DNA of 64,000 nt from Galaxea fascicularis (taxonomy: Eukaryota; Cnidaria; Anthozoa; Scleractinia; Euphylliidae). The first letter of the stretch is position 1. Every line of letters starts with the position of its first letter. This document shows positions 1 through 10,979 of the stretch, piece by piece. Location: positions 952,501 to 1,016,500 of the forward strand of contig OX419347.1 of assembly GCA_948470475.1 (NCBI GenBank). The letters run 5' to 3'. The notes under the pieces are model-generated. The model saw only the letters and a program-made list of their open reading frames with translations. It was not told where the DNA came from and made no database searches. Both the position numbers and the translations under genes were made by a program.

Positions 1-131
1 AAAAGAAATGATCAAAGATATGGAGGTTGATGGGCTGGTACTCTTATCTCAGATGAGAATTTTAGTTTACATCTTGTTTACATCCCGTTGAAGCCCTGAT
101 TTTTTCAGGCTTCTTCTTTCCAGTTGCTTAA

Positions 132-162
<31 letters not shown>

Positions 163-200
163 ACTTGCATTTACATCTTGTGTTAGTAACAAACTATCGA
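1..200. repeat. fragment of a dispersed repeat (SINE/MITE type)
   Basis: No coding sequence is seen. The piece around 90-165 (a 'ttgaagccctgattttttcaggcttctt'-like hairpin split by mismatches, followed by a 'gcgatgatcac' stretch) resembles the repeat at about 34180-34400, which has the same caggcttctt and gcgatcatt-type modules. It lies just downstream of the DUF4470 exon on the minus strand, so it is probably intronic. Confidence 0.45.
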
Positions 201-204
201 TAAC

Positions 205-1065
205 TTACTTTTCAAATGGAAGGTAACTTTCAAAGGCACATGCACCATAGTGCTGCTTCCATTTGTGAACAAATGGGCGAATCAAGGTAGGGTTTGATTT
301 TTCCGAGTCACCACCCGTGGATCCTTCCTCAAACCAATGCTTGATTTCCGCGTGAAACGAGTTTCCTGGTTTCGGCAGTAAAATGTCTTTGTCTTCATCA
401 GCAGAACCGATGGTCATCATCATTTGTAACAGCACACCAAGGCACTGATCGCCAATTTTGAAACCCATGCGCTGCATTCTCTCTCCAATGTGCTCGTTCC
501 TTTCCTTCTTTACGCTCTTTACGTCAAGATCAAGCCCGCTCCAATCCTTCCATATCTCACGGCACTCTTTCAAAAGGAAGGTATCTTTGAAATTTAAAAC
601 CTCCCAGTCGAGATCGTCCAATTTTCTCTCGACAAAGGCAGAGAGAATTTTCTGTATCCTGACAAAGTGAGCTTTTGAAAGCGTCATATTGTACCAGATA
701 GCCCATAAAAAGTTCAAGTCTTCCGAAATATCAGGATTTATCGAGCCGGCGACTTCCAAAAGAATAGCATTACGGGCGACTATCGTTGGATCATAATCAT
801 TTAAATGAAAATTCAAACTGTTAGCTCGCTCTTCTGGTTTTCTTAGCGACACTTCTGACACAGTGTAAAAAATATTTCTTACATCGCCCGAAGCCAACAG
901 CAGCAAGTCTAGCTGTCTTTCTTTCGATGTCCCCAGTAATTCTGTTAGGTCTCTGGCCCTTGTGTTGCCCATAGAATATGAAAAAAGACCCTCGGGATAA
1001 AGAATCAATCCTGCGGGATTATGAAATCCCAAAATTGGAACTCCTAGGCTGTCATATTTTGCCAT
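205..1065 (-). CDS. DUF4470 domain protein, 5' coding exon (partial gene)
   Basis: A 286-codon open frame on the minus strand. Residues 30-110 hold the pattern I associate with the DUF4470 domain, which is often N-terminal in MYND-finger proteins: 'GNTRARDLTELLG', 'LLLASGDVRNIFYTV', then 'LNFHLNDYDPTIVARNAILL'. The rest is helical and charged and has no zinc-finger cysteines. The frame appears to end at a stop, but that TAA lies inside a strong splice donor (GAAAA|GTAAGT, about 208-214). I therefore read this as the first coding exon, reading into its intron, with the remainder left of the window. The start is the first ATG (1065). No function is established for this family. A truncated intronless copy is the alternative. 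Confidence 0.6.
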   Translation of the reverse strand: MAKYDSLGVPILGFHNPAGLILYPEGLFSYSMGNTRARDLTELLGTSKERQLDLLLLASGDVRNIFYTVSEVSLRKPEERANSLNFHLNDYDPTIVARNAILLEVAGSINPDISEDLNFLWAIWYNMTLSKAHFVRIQKILSAFVERKLDDLDWEVLNFKDTFLLKECREIWKDWSGLDLDVKSVKKERNEHIGERMQRMGFKIGDQCLGVLLQMMMTIGSADEDKDILLPKPGNSFHAEIKHWFEEGSTGGDSEKSNPTLIRPFVHKWKQHYGACAFESYLPFEK

Positions 1066-2391
1066 ATTGGTATTCGTTGGAGAGGCAAAGAAGTAAAAAT
1101 TACCGCTGGTATCTGCAAGGGCAGGTTTTTATTCTGGGAAACCTGGGGAAAACAAAATTCCCAGAATCTTGTCCGCGGAAGACTGGGTTCCACACCTCAA
1201 ATTCCCTGCGGCAGCATTTCATCAGCGCTAGCATTGACAATTTTGGGAAGCACTTAAGAGTTTAAACAGAATTAGCAATTTAGGGAGGCTAAAAACGACC
1301 GAACAACACTTTTCTTCTGCAGGCTTTTTTTCCTTTAAGTCCATTAATTTAATAATATACCTACCACTGAACTCTGCGTACGAAGCACGCTTGCGAATCA
1401 AAAACACATACACTATCAAACCCTAACTACTACTTCGGTATTGTTCGGAGATAGTCAGGACAACCTCGGAAATAACCGAAAATGACCTGAACATCTTCGG
1501 AAATTTAGAGAAACATGCGGAAATGGTCTGATCATCTTTGGAAGCTTGGGTAATCTCAACCACTCCACTCGTAAAACGATGGGAACCATATAACTGTCGG
1601 TTTTTTTACGATTAGTTTCAAAGTGTGCTCTTGTGAAATAAACCCTTACTACGCGGAAGATTTGCGCGAGTGTCAATTTAGCTTGATGAATACCCTTCAA
1701 TTCTACCACGACACAATATCCCATGCGTCCTTGAATAGAAGGTAAGTTCTTCTATCGTTCACGCTGGTTCGAATATATAACTCGTGGAACGAAAGTACTA
1801 ATTACCATTCACAGCCGTTTACAGATAACGTTGAATATGTTAAATGCCGGGTGGAGTCACAAAATCACATAACATTCTGCGTTCTCCGCCATGCGAAAGT
1901 CTTCCCATCGAATCAAGACTTCAATGTCTCCTGCATCTGTACTTAGTTCGCTTTTACCGTAATATCCTAGCCTGTCCCTCAGCAGTTTTCCCAAAGTCGT
2001 GTCCTTTCCAGCGTCCTCTTGTCCTGCCACAAATCTTGACAGATCCTCGTTGCTTTAGCCCAACGCATGACGGAAGATTGAGTCAAGCCGGGACGAGATG
2101 AAAGCCGGGGTCTTAGATACACCATCTGCGGACATTTCAATCATGGTGGTCCGTACTCAAAGCCATCGGAACTGCAAAAATAGGAAGGAAAAGAAGAAAG
2201 AAAATTGATAGTAACTTCACCTTATTTGCCCGATCGCTCGCCCGTTTAGTCAATCTGCAATCAATTAACCAATCAATCAAGCAACCAACCAGATCGGATC
2301 GATCGGATCGATCAATCAATTAATCAATGAAAAAGTTTCCTTCCATGCCTCAAAGAGGAAGCCTGCAGAGATAACACTGCATCCCTACGTC

Positions 2392-2615
2392 ATTCTGTTT
2401 CTAATTGAAAAGCGCATTAAGAAACCAAACACCACGTCAACTGATAAGAAAAAACAATCCATACTAGATGGTACAAGACACTTTCTTGAGATGCTGAGTC
2501 ATGATTCTGTTTCTAATTGAAAAGCGCATCAGGAAACCAAGAACCACGTCAACTGATGAGAAAAAAAATTCCATACTGGATGGCACAAGACACTTTCTTG
2601 AGATGCTGAGTACCT
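2392..2615. repeat. 112-bp direct tandem duplication
   Basis: Two adjacent copies start with attctgtttctaattgaaa at 2392 and 2504 and end with ctttcttgagatgctgagt. They differ at scattered positions, so the duplication is not recent. No coding potential is seen. Confidence 0.85.
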
Positions 2616-2800
2616 GTGATTAGGGTATCTACTGTTTACTCCACGTTCTTCTTTGGGTAACACGGCGTAACCTGCACGACCCTGACAAAGAAGCGGGACA
2701 AGTAAAAATATGGAGAAAGAAAAATTCAGACATGAATACAACAAAAGTCGAAACTAATCGAGGGTGCTTTTCGAGTTATCTTTACGCAGCCAGGGATCTA

Positions 2801-2905
2801 GCCTGCGAGCAGGCTCTCATAGGCGCTGAGGCACGAGTGACGCGAGACACGGGTCGACGAAGGGCCTGCCGCAGCGCCTCTAAGAGCCTGTTTGCAGGCT
2901 ACAGG
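2801..2905. repeat. inverted-repeat element (left part)
   Basis: 'ctagcctgcgagcaggctc' near 2800 is mirrored by 'gagcctgtttgcaggctac' near 2884-2903. The following G-rich tract may belong to the same element. The right boundary is unclear. Confidence 0.45.
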
Positions 2906-3649
2906 TGATCGTGTGGGGTGGGGGTGGGTGGGTGGGAGGGAGCGGGGTAGAAAGGAGATGGGAACTCGAGAAAAGAGGTGGCGGGAGCGGTACGGGAAGG
3001 CGGGAAACGAGACTTCTAAAAGGGCTGAAACTAGGAGCAACGTGGACGAGGGCGGGACTTTAGAGAAATAGGCTCGAAAAGAAGAAAAACAGGGAGCGGA
3101 AAGCGGGAGTTTTTGACCCTCCCTTCCCGCCTTCCCACCCCCGCCCAAGTGGATGACAATCAAGTCATTAGTCCCGGAGTGAAATTAATCGCATACTAGT
3201 TCATTGCGTCGGCATACCCACCTGTTTATGATAATCGGGAGTGGTGGGATCTCTTGCAGACGTTTTTATAGGACTGAGTTCCCGTTCCCGCGTTGGTGCT
3301 GAAAAAGTCAGTAAATTGAATACAGACAAACAGTGAAATTGGTACATTGTTAAATACTGCTTAGTTGGCTGAATGAGACCGTGTTTCAATTCTAACCACA
3401 CTAGCAACGTAAAAATTCAAGTTCTTTAGAATGTGAAGGCAATATATCGTGGCTTTACATTGGATGTTTGTTACCCGTATTCCTGGACACTGTGTTGACC
3501 ATTGACTGCATGGCGTCGCCAATGAGACTTGCAGACAGGAAAAGATCGTTATATAGGTCCATCTGCATGTCTACAAAGACAAATGGAGTAAGACAGACAC
3601 AAATGAATTTCACTGCATGGTAAGGACATTGCAGCTTTTGTATAAATTC

Positions 3650-4005
3650 CTTAAGTGGACCGCTGAAATGAAAGTTACTGAGCTTGAATTCCCGTCGTGC
3701 AATTGTAAAATCCAAAGTGTGGCCATTTAAATGATAGTTGCCGAGTGTTTTCCATGTTACTGTTTACCAGTCTGAGTCTGCGGATAAAATCCTATAGTGT
3801 AACCATTCAAATGAAAGCTATTGAGCAGTACTTTCCTGTACAAGGGGGTTCTACGTTTTGAGTCTGTGGATGAAATCCTTAAATGAGACCATTCAAATGA
3901 AAGCTTTTGAGCAGTACTTTAATGTGGTGTTGTTTATTATGTTGTACGAGGTGGTTCTACTTTTGAGTCTGCCGATGAAATCCTAAAATGAGACCATTCA
4001 CGTGA
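3650..4005. repeat. degenerate tandem repeat, period about 105 bp
   Basis: The phrases 'gagtctg..gatgaaatcct' and 'accattcaaatgaaagct' recur near 3680-3740, 3775-3830, 3857-3910 and 3963-4005. The copies are diverged. Nothing else is seen here. Confidence 0.65.
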
Positions 4006-4184
4006 AAATTTAATAGAAATAAATTCAATTCAACTCAATTCAATTTCATTCAAGTCAAAAGTACAGCAACGCAATCTCACATCGTGAGAATAAAATTCGA
4101 TTCTTCAAAGGAATGACAACACCCTGCACCATGATTTGTTTCTCACTTTTTTTCTGATTAACCTTTGTGAAAAAGAATTCAAAT

Positions 4185-7100
4185 TCACGCTGTTTTATTG
4201 GAAGTCTTGAGGATATCTAAACTACCTGACTGGACATCCAAAGGGAAGGAAGCAGTCAATCTGTCCACAATATTACTAAGCTCCAAGCCCTCATAGGAGG
4301 TATCCAGCCTTTCCGACAGCCCTAACTCCGCAGCCGTCTTAGGGGCGAACGGACCAGACAAAGACATCGCACTTGCATTTGGTGACGCCCCCCGGTAATC
4401 ACCAGAGTATCGTTGTGGGGAAGCACCTATCCAAGGAGGGGAAAATACAGGCGAAGATGAGTACTGTGGAGGATAGGCTTGTATTGACGGACCAGGCGTT
4501 AGAAAGGTGTTAAACGGTACACTGGGGTAGGGTGGTGGGTTGGTTCGTGAAAAACCCGGGGCTTGATAAGCTCCGCGGGTATCATTTGTCCCTGACATGC
4601 TGTTATTTAGTCGGGGAGCGGTGCTGGTGGCTTCGGTAGATGGTTGACTGGTGTTGGGCACAGGAGCAGGCTGGAGAGACTTCACTGCTAATGAAGCTTG
4701 CGAAAGATCACCCTGAAAAGATACGACAATAATACATTAGAAGTGTTCCGTTACAGGTAAAATTTAAGTCTCAAAGAGCTAATTGAGTTGAACGCTAATT
4801 GTCCGCAGTTCAACCAGGTTCTACAGTGGAAACAAATATCGGCAACTGGTGATCGGCCCTTTCGGCCGAGATCAGTTTGCAAAGCGATTGGGTCATGTAC
4901 AATATATGTACTGTGTGATGAAAAAAACAGTGGAAAACAAAGGGTTGTGGGAAAACCGTCCCATTTTCCCACAACCACTAACGTTTACCCTCTTTGAATT
5001 GTACCACACGAATCTTCTCTATTTTTCAACAAAAAGAGCCAAATAGTTCCCTCTTCCCAGCGGCGCAAGAATTGAGATCGTCAGATATGTCAACATTTCT
5101 GCAAGACAGGAGAAATGACTACGTCTCTCCATGATCAGGTTGCGTATTCTAAATTGCCTTTAATTGCCAATTTATCTGTCACGTATTTAACGTCTATTGA
5201 TCACAGCAAACCCCTTTTATATTTTCTCAAACTTCATTCTTTCTTAGCCGAAGCGATCGGACCTGAGATGTTTTAATTCCAACATAGAGACGAAGATCAA
5301 CAACAATAGGCCATATTCGTATTCTCGGTATTGAACTGGATCTAGCATGAAGTGGAGGCTCTTGCGGGGGAATACATTTACATATGAAAAGATTCCCCCG
5401 CAAGAGCCTCCACTTCATGCTAGATCCAGGTCAATACCGAGAATACGAATATGGCCTATTTAGTCACTCTACTCTGTACTTTTGCATCAATCTTTTGATA
5501 AATGAATTTACGGACACAAGCTTCTAACACCCTCCTTTTTTACAAGATGACCTACAACTTACATACCTTCTCCAGTTTACTTAAGGACGATACTTTTCGA
5601 GAAACAAACCTTTTAAAATTTATTTATCTCTTGTATGGAAGCGGTTTAGGGTGCAGGTTTGATTTTGCATTCGGTGTTCATAATCGATTAGGACCTCAGA
5701 GCACTTAATGTGGCTTGCGTCAAAACCGTGACGCTGTTAATAATCCCTCGGATGCCAACAGGTTATGAATTTGTGAGCTGGTTAATTTACTGTGAGCCTT
5801 TGGCAAAACGTGGAGTTTTCGTATGTTACAAAAGTCTTAAATTAGGGTGCACTTTTTTAAGGGAGGACTGGATTTTAAGTCGCTGACAATAGCTGTCCCT
5901 TCCCCTTAAAAAATAAACTGAAATGAATATTTTACGGTTTGGGGAGTTTTTATCGCACGTCTTGCTACGTCATTCATTGTCTTCATAGTAGTAAGCAAAA
6001 GATCATTAACATTTAAGATCAGGATAAAAGGCCTCAGTTACCCATAGTTTAAGAACGATTTAAATTAGAACGCAAATCTTTTATAGGGGGAGCGCAATAA
6101 TTTTGTGTACGAAACAGGGTGAAAAATTACAGACACGAAAACCAAACGTTTTACGAGGTAACATTGAAAGGAAGGGTAAAAAAAAAGGAAAGAAAACAAA
6201 ATAAAAAATGCAGTACCATCCGCGCTTTGCTTTGGGCCTCTAGACTTATCGTTCGTGTGCGATTACGCGCAAACAAGACCGCCCTTTTCTCTTCTTCTTC
6301 CCTGAGACGAGCAAGGATAAGTTCGTCCTAAGACAGACAGATAAAAGTACAGCAAGAGTTTTAAGCAAAGTTCAGTGTTTAATAATTGCTGGTTCTCACA
6401 ACGAAATTAAACTGAAGCTGGAAAACAGACATTTCGCAAAATGGAGTTTTTCGCTCAGGACATAATTCAAACAACTGATCTAGCGAAAGTGTCAAGCACT
6501 TGGGTCCGATCTTTTTGTGAATAAAATGAGAAACTTAAATAAAAGATAAACGGTTTACAGATCAAGATAATTCGGGGTCGGTTGGCAAAGGCCTGCTAAA
6601 TTTTCGTCACAAATTAATGTCACGGGGGTTAGTTCTAGTTACCCTGCAGGTTTATTTCGTTCGCAGTCCCCATTTTGAAAGTGTCTGTTAAGTCATCTTA
6701 AAAGATTTACACTGACTTAGGTACTTGAATGTTAACATTAAGTTTTACCAGAAAATTTGAAAAGCCTAGTTTAGTATTACGTTTATAGGGTCAATATTAC
6801 AGCAATTTTAAATGTCATGCAATTTTAAATGATTAGAAGAAACCAGCTGACAATGGTGCATATTCAAATGGATTACCTTTACAAACCTGTTTGTTATTAA
6901 TGCTTAATATTTAGCACTTAGCTTTATAAAAGTTCACACTATACTTAACAAAAAACCTTTCTACTGCCAATGAAGTGCTTCTTTTCCAATGAAACAAAGT
7001 GCTAGGTCTGATCCGCTCAATGGGAATAGATATCTGTAAGCAGACCACTCCGTATAAATTTCGCGAGGATTGACCTTGAGAATCGCAAGATTCCACCATA

Positions 7101-8768
7101 AAGCAGGTCCACTAAACAGCGGTGCAAAATCCGTCACCGTGTATCAGTTTAAAAGACAATGTACACATTGTGCTTTCAAACATTGTGTTTTCAAAATAGA
7201 ACGGGATATGATGAGGCTTCAATTACCTAATCCCTTTTCACTGTTTTCTTCCAAGGATTCATGAATCCCCAAAGTCTTCGCGAAGCCAACGTTGTTGCAC
7301 ATGGGGCTTTCCATTTAAAGGATCCATCCGGGTGGAAATTTAAGGTTTAAATATTCAATGCTGCAGCTTGCCCAAATACAAAATGGATAAGCCACAAACT
7401 GTACTAGTATCAGTTGGGAAGCTAATAAAGAACAGAAAAAGTGCATTGATAAAGCCAATGGTCCATTATTTCTAAAACCTTCCAAATGGAATGGTATGTA
7501 CCATTTGATTTTCCAACCAGAATTTCCGGGTTTTCCGTGTAAATGGAAAGCGCCCCAGCTTTAGCGGCTTGCACTCACACCCTTATACCAAAGGATACTC
7601 ATTGTCACTGAACTAAACTCTCGGAAACGCTCCTCTTTTGATTAAAGCAAGAGCTCAACAAAACAACTTAGACCCAATATTGGGAGCGCTGCAGCTCAAT
7701 CTGTCTGTGTACCTGTTGCAGTAGGATCCTTAATCGACGAAGCTGTACTTGCAGCTGGTAATTATGCTCCTCAAGGACCTCCTCACGAGCCTCCAGCCGT
7801 TCCCGCTGGCGCCGTAAGTAAGCCTCTTTGGTGTGGTCCTCTACTGGGACGATGCTCTGCTCCTGTTTATTCTGGTGCTGTAACTGGTGAATGCTGTTGA
7901 TTTCGCTCTGTAGCGCTCTGTATAAAAAGGCAGGTAATAAATTAACTCCGCTGTTGGTCTGAGCACTTTCTGAACAGATAAATTGTCGGGTGCTGGGCTT
8001 GCTTTGGTTCGGGTTTGTAGAGAAGGCAGTTCACATGCCGGCATTTACCCCTCACCATGATTATGTCAAAGTAACGGTTAACAAACCAAACGTGTCATCC
8101 AAATTATCGACTGGACGGGGGCCAAGGGAAAGCAAGTGGCAACACCATCGATCTGGCCATAGACAGACCTATTAACTCATCATCATAATCATTATCACCA
8201 TCATTCACAGTAGCATGATGATTTTTCCCTTTATGTGTGATTCTTTAGAGGGTGTTCGGAACTTATGCAACAGCACGAATCGTTCCGCCGATTGTAAGAG
8301 GACGATGGTAGTCTCCTTGAAGGAAAGCACTTAACAAAGTGTGTTTAGCGCGCCTTATTATCATCAATATCACTGTCACTGTCACTGTCACACTGTCGCA
8401 GCCGGTCACTGCCACTTCACTGTCTCTGCCACTGTCACTGTCACAATCGTTACCATAGTCATCACCATTAGTACCACTTTTAGTAAGAACCACACCTGTT
8501 ATCACTCTCTAAACTCGTGATCAATTCCTCCAGGTCTCGTTTCTCCTGACTGTCCCGGTCTCTCACGATTTCAGCGGCACTGGGAGACTGCAAGAATCAT
8601 AAAATCTAGAATCAGCATCCTAGCACAAGCTCAACCTAAACTGGCCCAGTATTTCTGACTGTCCAAGTCTCTACAGGCTTCTCCATAAAATGCTGGACTT
8701 CAACCGGGTTTGAGCCCGCGACCTCGCGATGCAGGTGCGATGCTCTAACCCTAACCCTAACCCTAACC

Positions 8769-8803
<35 letters not shown>

Positions 8804-10931
8804 TGCTGATCAATTGTGGCTTCATATATTCCCGTGAAAGAGAAGAGTGTCTACGATTTATTTGGTATAAATCATTCACAATATCTACCTCTGGGAGCGA
8901 GGAAAGGGGGATGGTGTTCGACATTTTTGTCTTGGGAGTGGAAATCTAAGGCCCCGTTCAGACTAAGTGCCCGTTCCGCGGTACCGTTTCCGGGCACTAA
9001 AAAGGACGCTGTCCAGACACCTCAGTGCCCTGGACCAAGGATGTTCACACTAGTGCAGAAGGCTTAGTGCCCAGTTTATCTTTTTGAGTACTCCGCAATA
9101 TTGCTGCCATTTTTGTGACTGCATCATGACGAAACACGGGAAGAAACGTGGGAACACATGAAAACGTGTTCAGACAAGTTCCCGTGCCCGGGAACGGTGC
9201 CCAAGTACTACCCTTGGAGGTAGTGCCCGTGCCCGGGCACGGTGCTCAGATCTGTGCGCGGGCACCAACAAAAAGCTATGTTCAGACCAGTGCCCGTTCC
9301 CGAGAACCGGGCTCAGGCACCTAGTCTGAACGGGGCCTAACAAAAAAGCGAGAGCCAACACATTTAATACAAAATACTTACCCTCGACTCTGGCTCAACA
9401 GTCAAACTGCAAAAGGAACAAAATCCTCGTAAGTACCACGCACAGGAACGTTATTAAGTGTCTGAGCAACTGCGCACCTACCCCTCCCCTACCCCAACAA
9501 GTTACAATAAGTTAATAAGTAAGTGTCAATGTTGGGTTAGGGGAGGGGTAGGTGCGTAGTTGCCGGCCCTTGAAAACCCAAAAGATTAGCAATATGACAT
9601 ACACAGGGTTCTCAGCAGTAGCCGGCAACCGGCGAATTCCGCTGCCTGTACTGGCTATGAAATTTGCCTTTGTGTGCCTCCGGGCTGAAGTTTAGCCACC
9701 TATAAGTATTTCTGTGCCATCTGACAAAAAAACTACTGAGAATCCTGCATACAGGTCATGAGAATAAAGGAACCGATCACCAATGAGCAGAAGTCTGCAT
9801 AATTAAGAGTAAAGAGCCTAAAAGACGAGTGTATCTAACAGTACCTTTTAGCATAATGCCCCAAGAGACCGTGCTGATCATCCCTATGGGTGAAAAAAGA
9901 GCAAATCTGGTAACGCCATCAAAACATTTGAAGTTTTCGTTGACAGTGTTATACCGTTTGTTTTAGTTTAGCAGACGATGATTTCAAAACTAATTTCACC
10001 AATTACAATCTTGTGGGAGCAAAAATAGGCAGCCCTCTGTGTCAGGATTCTTTGGGCGTGTTACCGCAAAGTCCCCTCCATGAACGCGTTCAGTACAAAA
10101 GGCCGAAAACAAAGGCCGTAACTGCCACTGTCGCCACCATTGTCATTTTCATTCCCATCGTCATCGTCATCGTCATCTCCAACACCATCATCACAATCAT
10201 CCTCACCATCATAACCATCAACGTGCTTTGGGGGTATATACGATAATCTACAGTAACTCTAGATACCAAATAAAAGTAATTAGTGACTCCACATTGAATG
10301 CCTTCTCCTTAACAGTACCTGGTAGGTCTTGCCATTACAGGCTCTTCTCTAGTCACATCTTCATCTTCCTTGACATCGTGATCCGCTAGTCTGAAAAATA
10401 AACCATATCAAAAACAAGAGTTTTAGAAAGAACGGGCTTGGCGAAACGAATAAAAGGACAATCATGAAAACAGTGACAAGGAAAGTAAACAAATGAAAAC
10501 ACATGGTAAACAAAACAGTCAAACCATGGAACAAAACAGACAAACAATTAACGTTTAAAGCAAAGAAATTGAATCAAGGAGTAAATATTGAATGATTCAA
10601 CAGCACCGCACAGAGAGGAAGGCGTCTCAGTGAAAAGACTGAGCATCGGACACTATTTGTAGAGATTCGAACAAACCTTGCTGCGCCATGACTTCCCAGG
10701 TTATCGCGTGTTCCCGGGGAAGTCTTCAATGGAGAGCCAGCATCTACAGAATCTCTGAAAAAGGATAATTATAATTTATTTTAAAATAGTTGCACATTCC
10801 AAAAATGCGGTATAAGGTGGGTAATATATGGCAGTTTATATGCTAGTCACAGAGGCTTAATTTCCTTCCAGCTGGAGTAAGAAACTTGAAGTGTATAAAT
10901 TTAATAAATTCATGCATAAAGCGAATAAATA

Positions 10932-10979
<48 letters not shown>

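Larger units (their letters stand above)
1066..4184. other. intergenic, repeat-rich, no gene recognised
   Basis: I see no supported coding exon here. It holds degenerate 'cggaaat' repeats (about 1440-1560), a (GATCG)n patch near 2290-2315, a 112-bp tandem duplication (2392-2615), a G-rich stretch (2905-2945), an inverted-repeat element starting at 2801, and old roughly 105-bp tandem repeats (3650-4005). An AATAAA on the minus strand near 3932-3937 could serve the dystrophin-family gene to the right. Confidence 0.5.

Noticed and set aside
8746..8775. Telomeric repeat as a possible chromosome end
   Set aside because: Only about 30 bp, inside a tRNA-like sequence and a gene intron, so interstitial.
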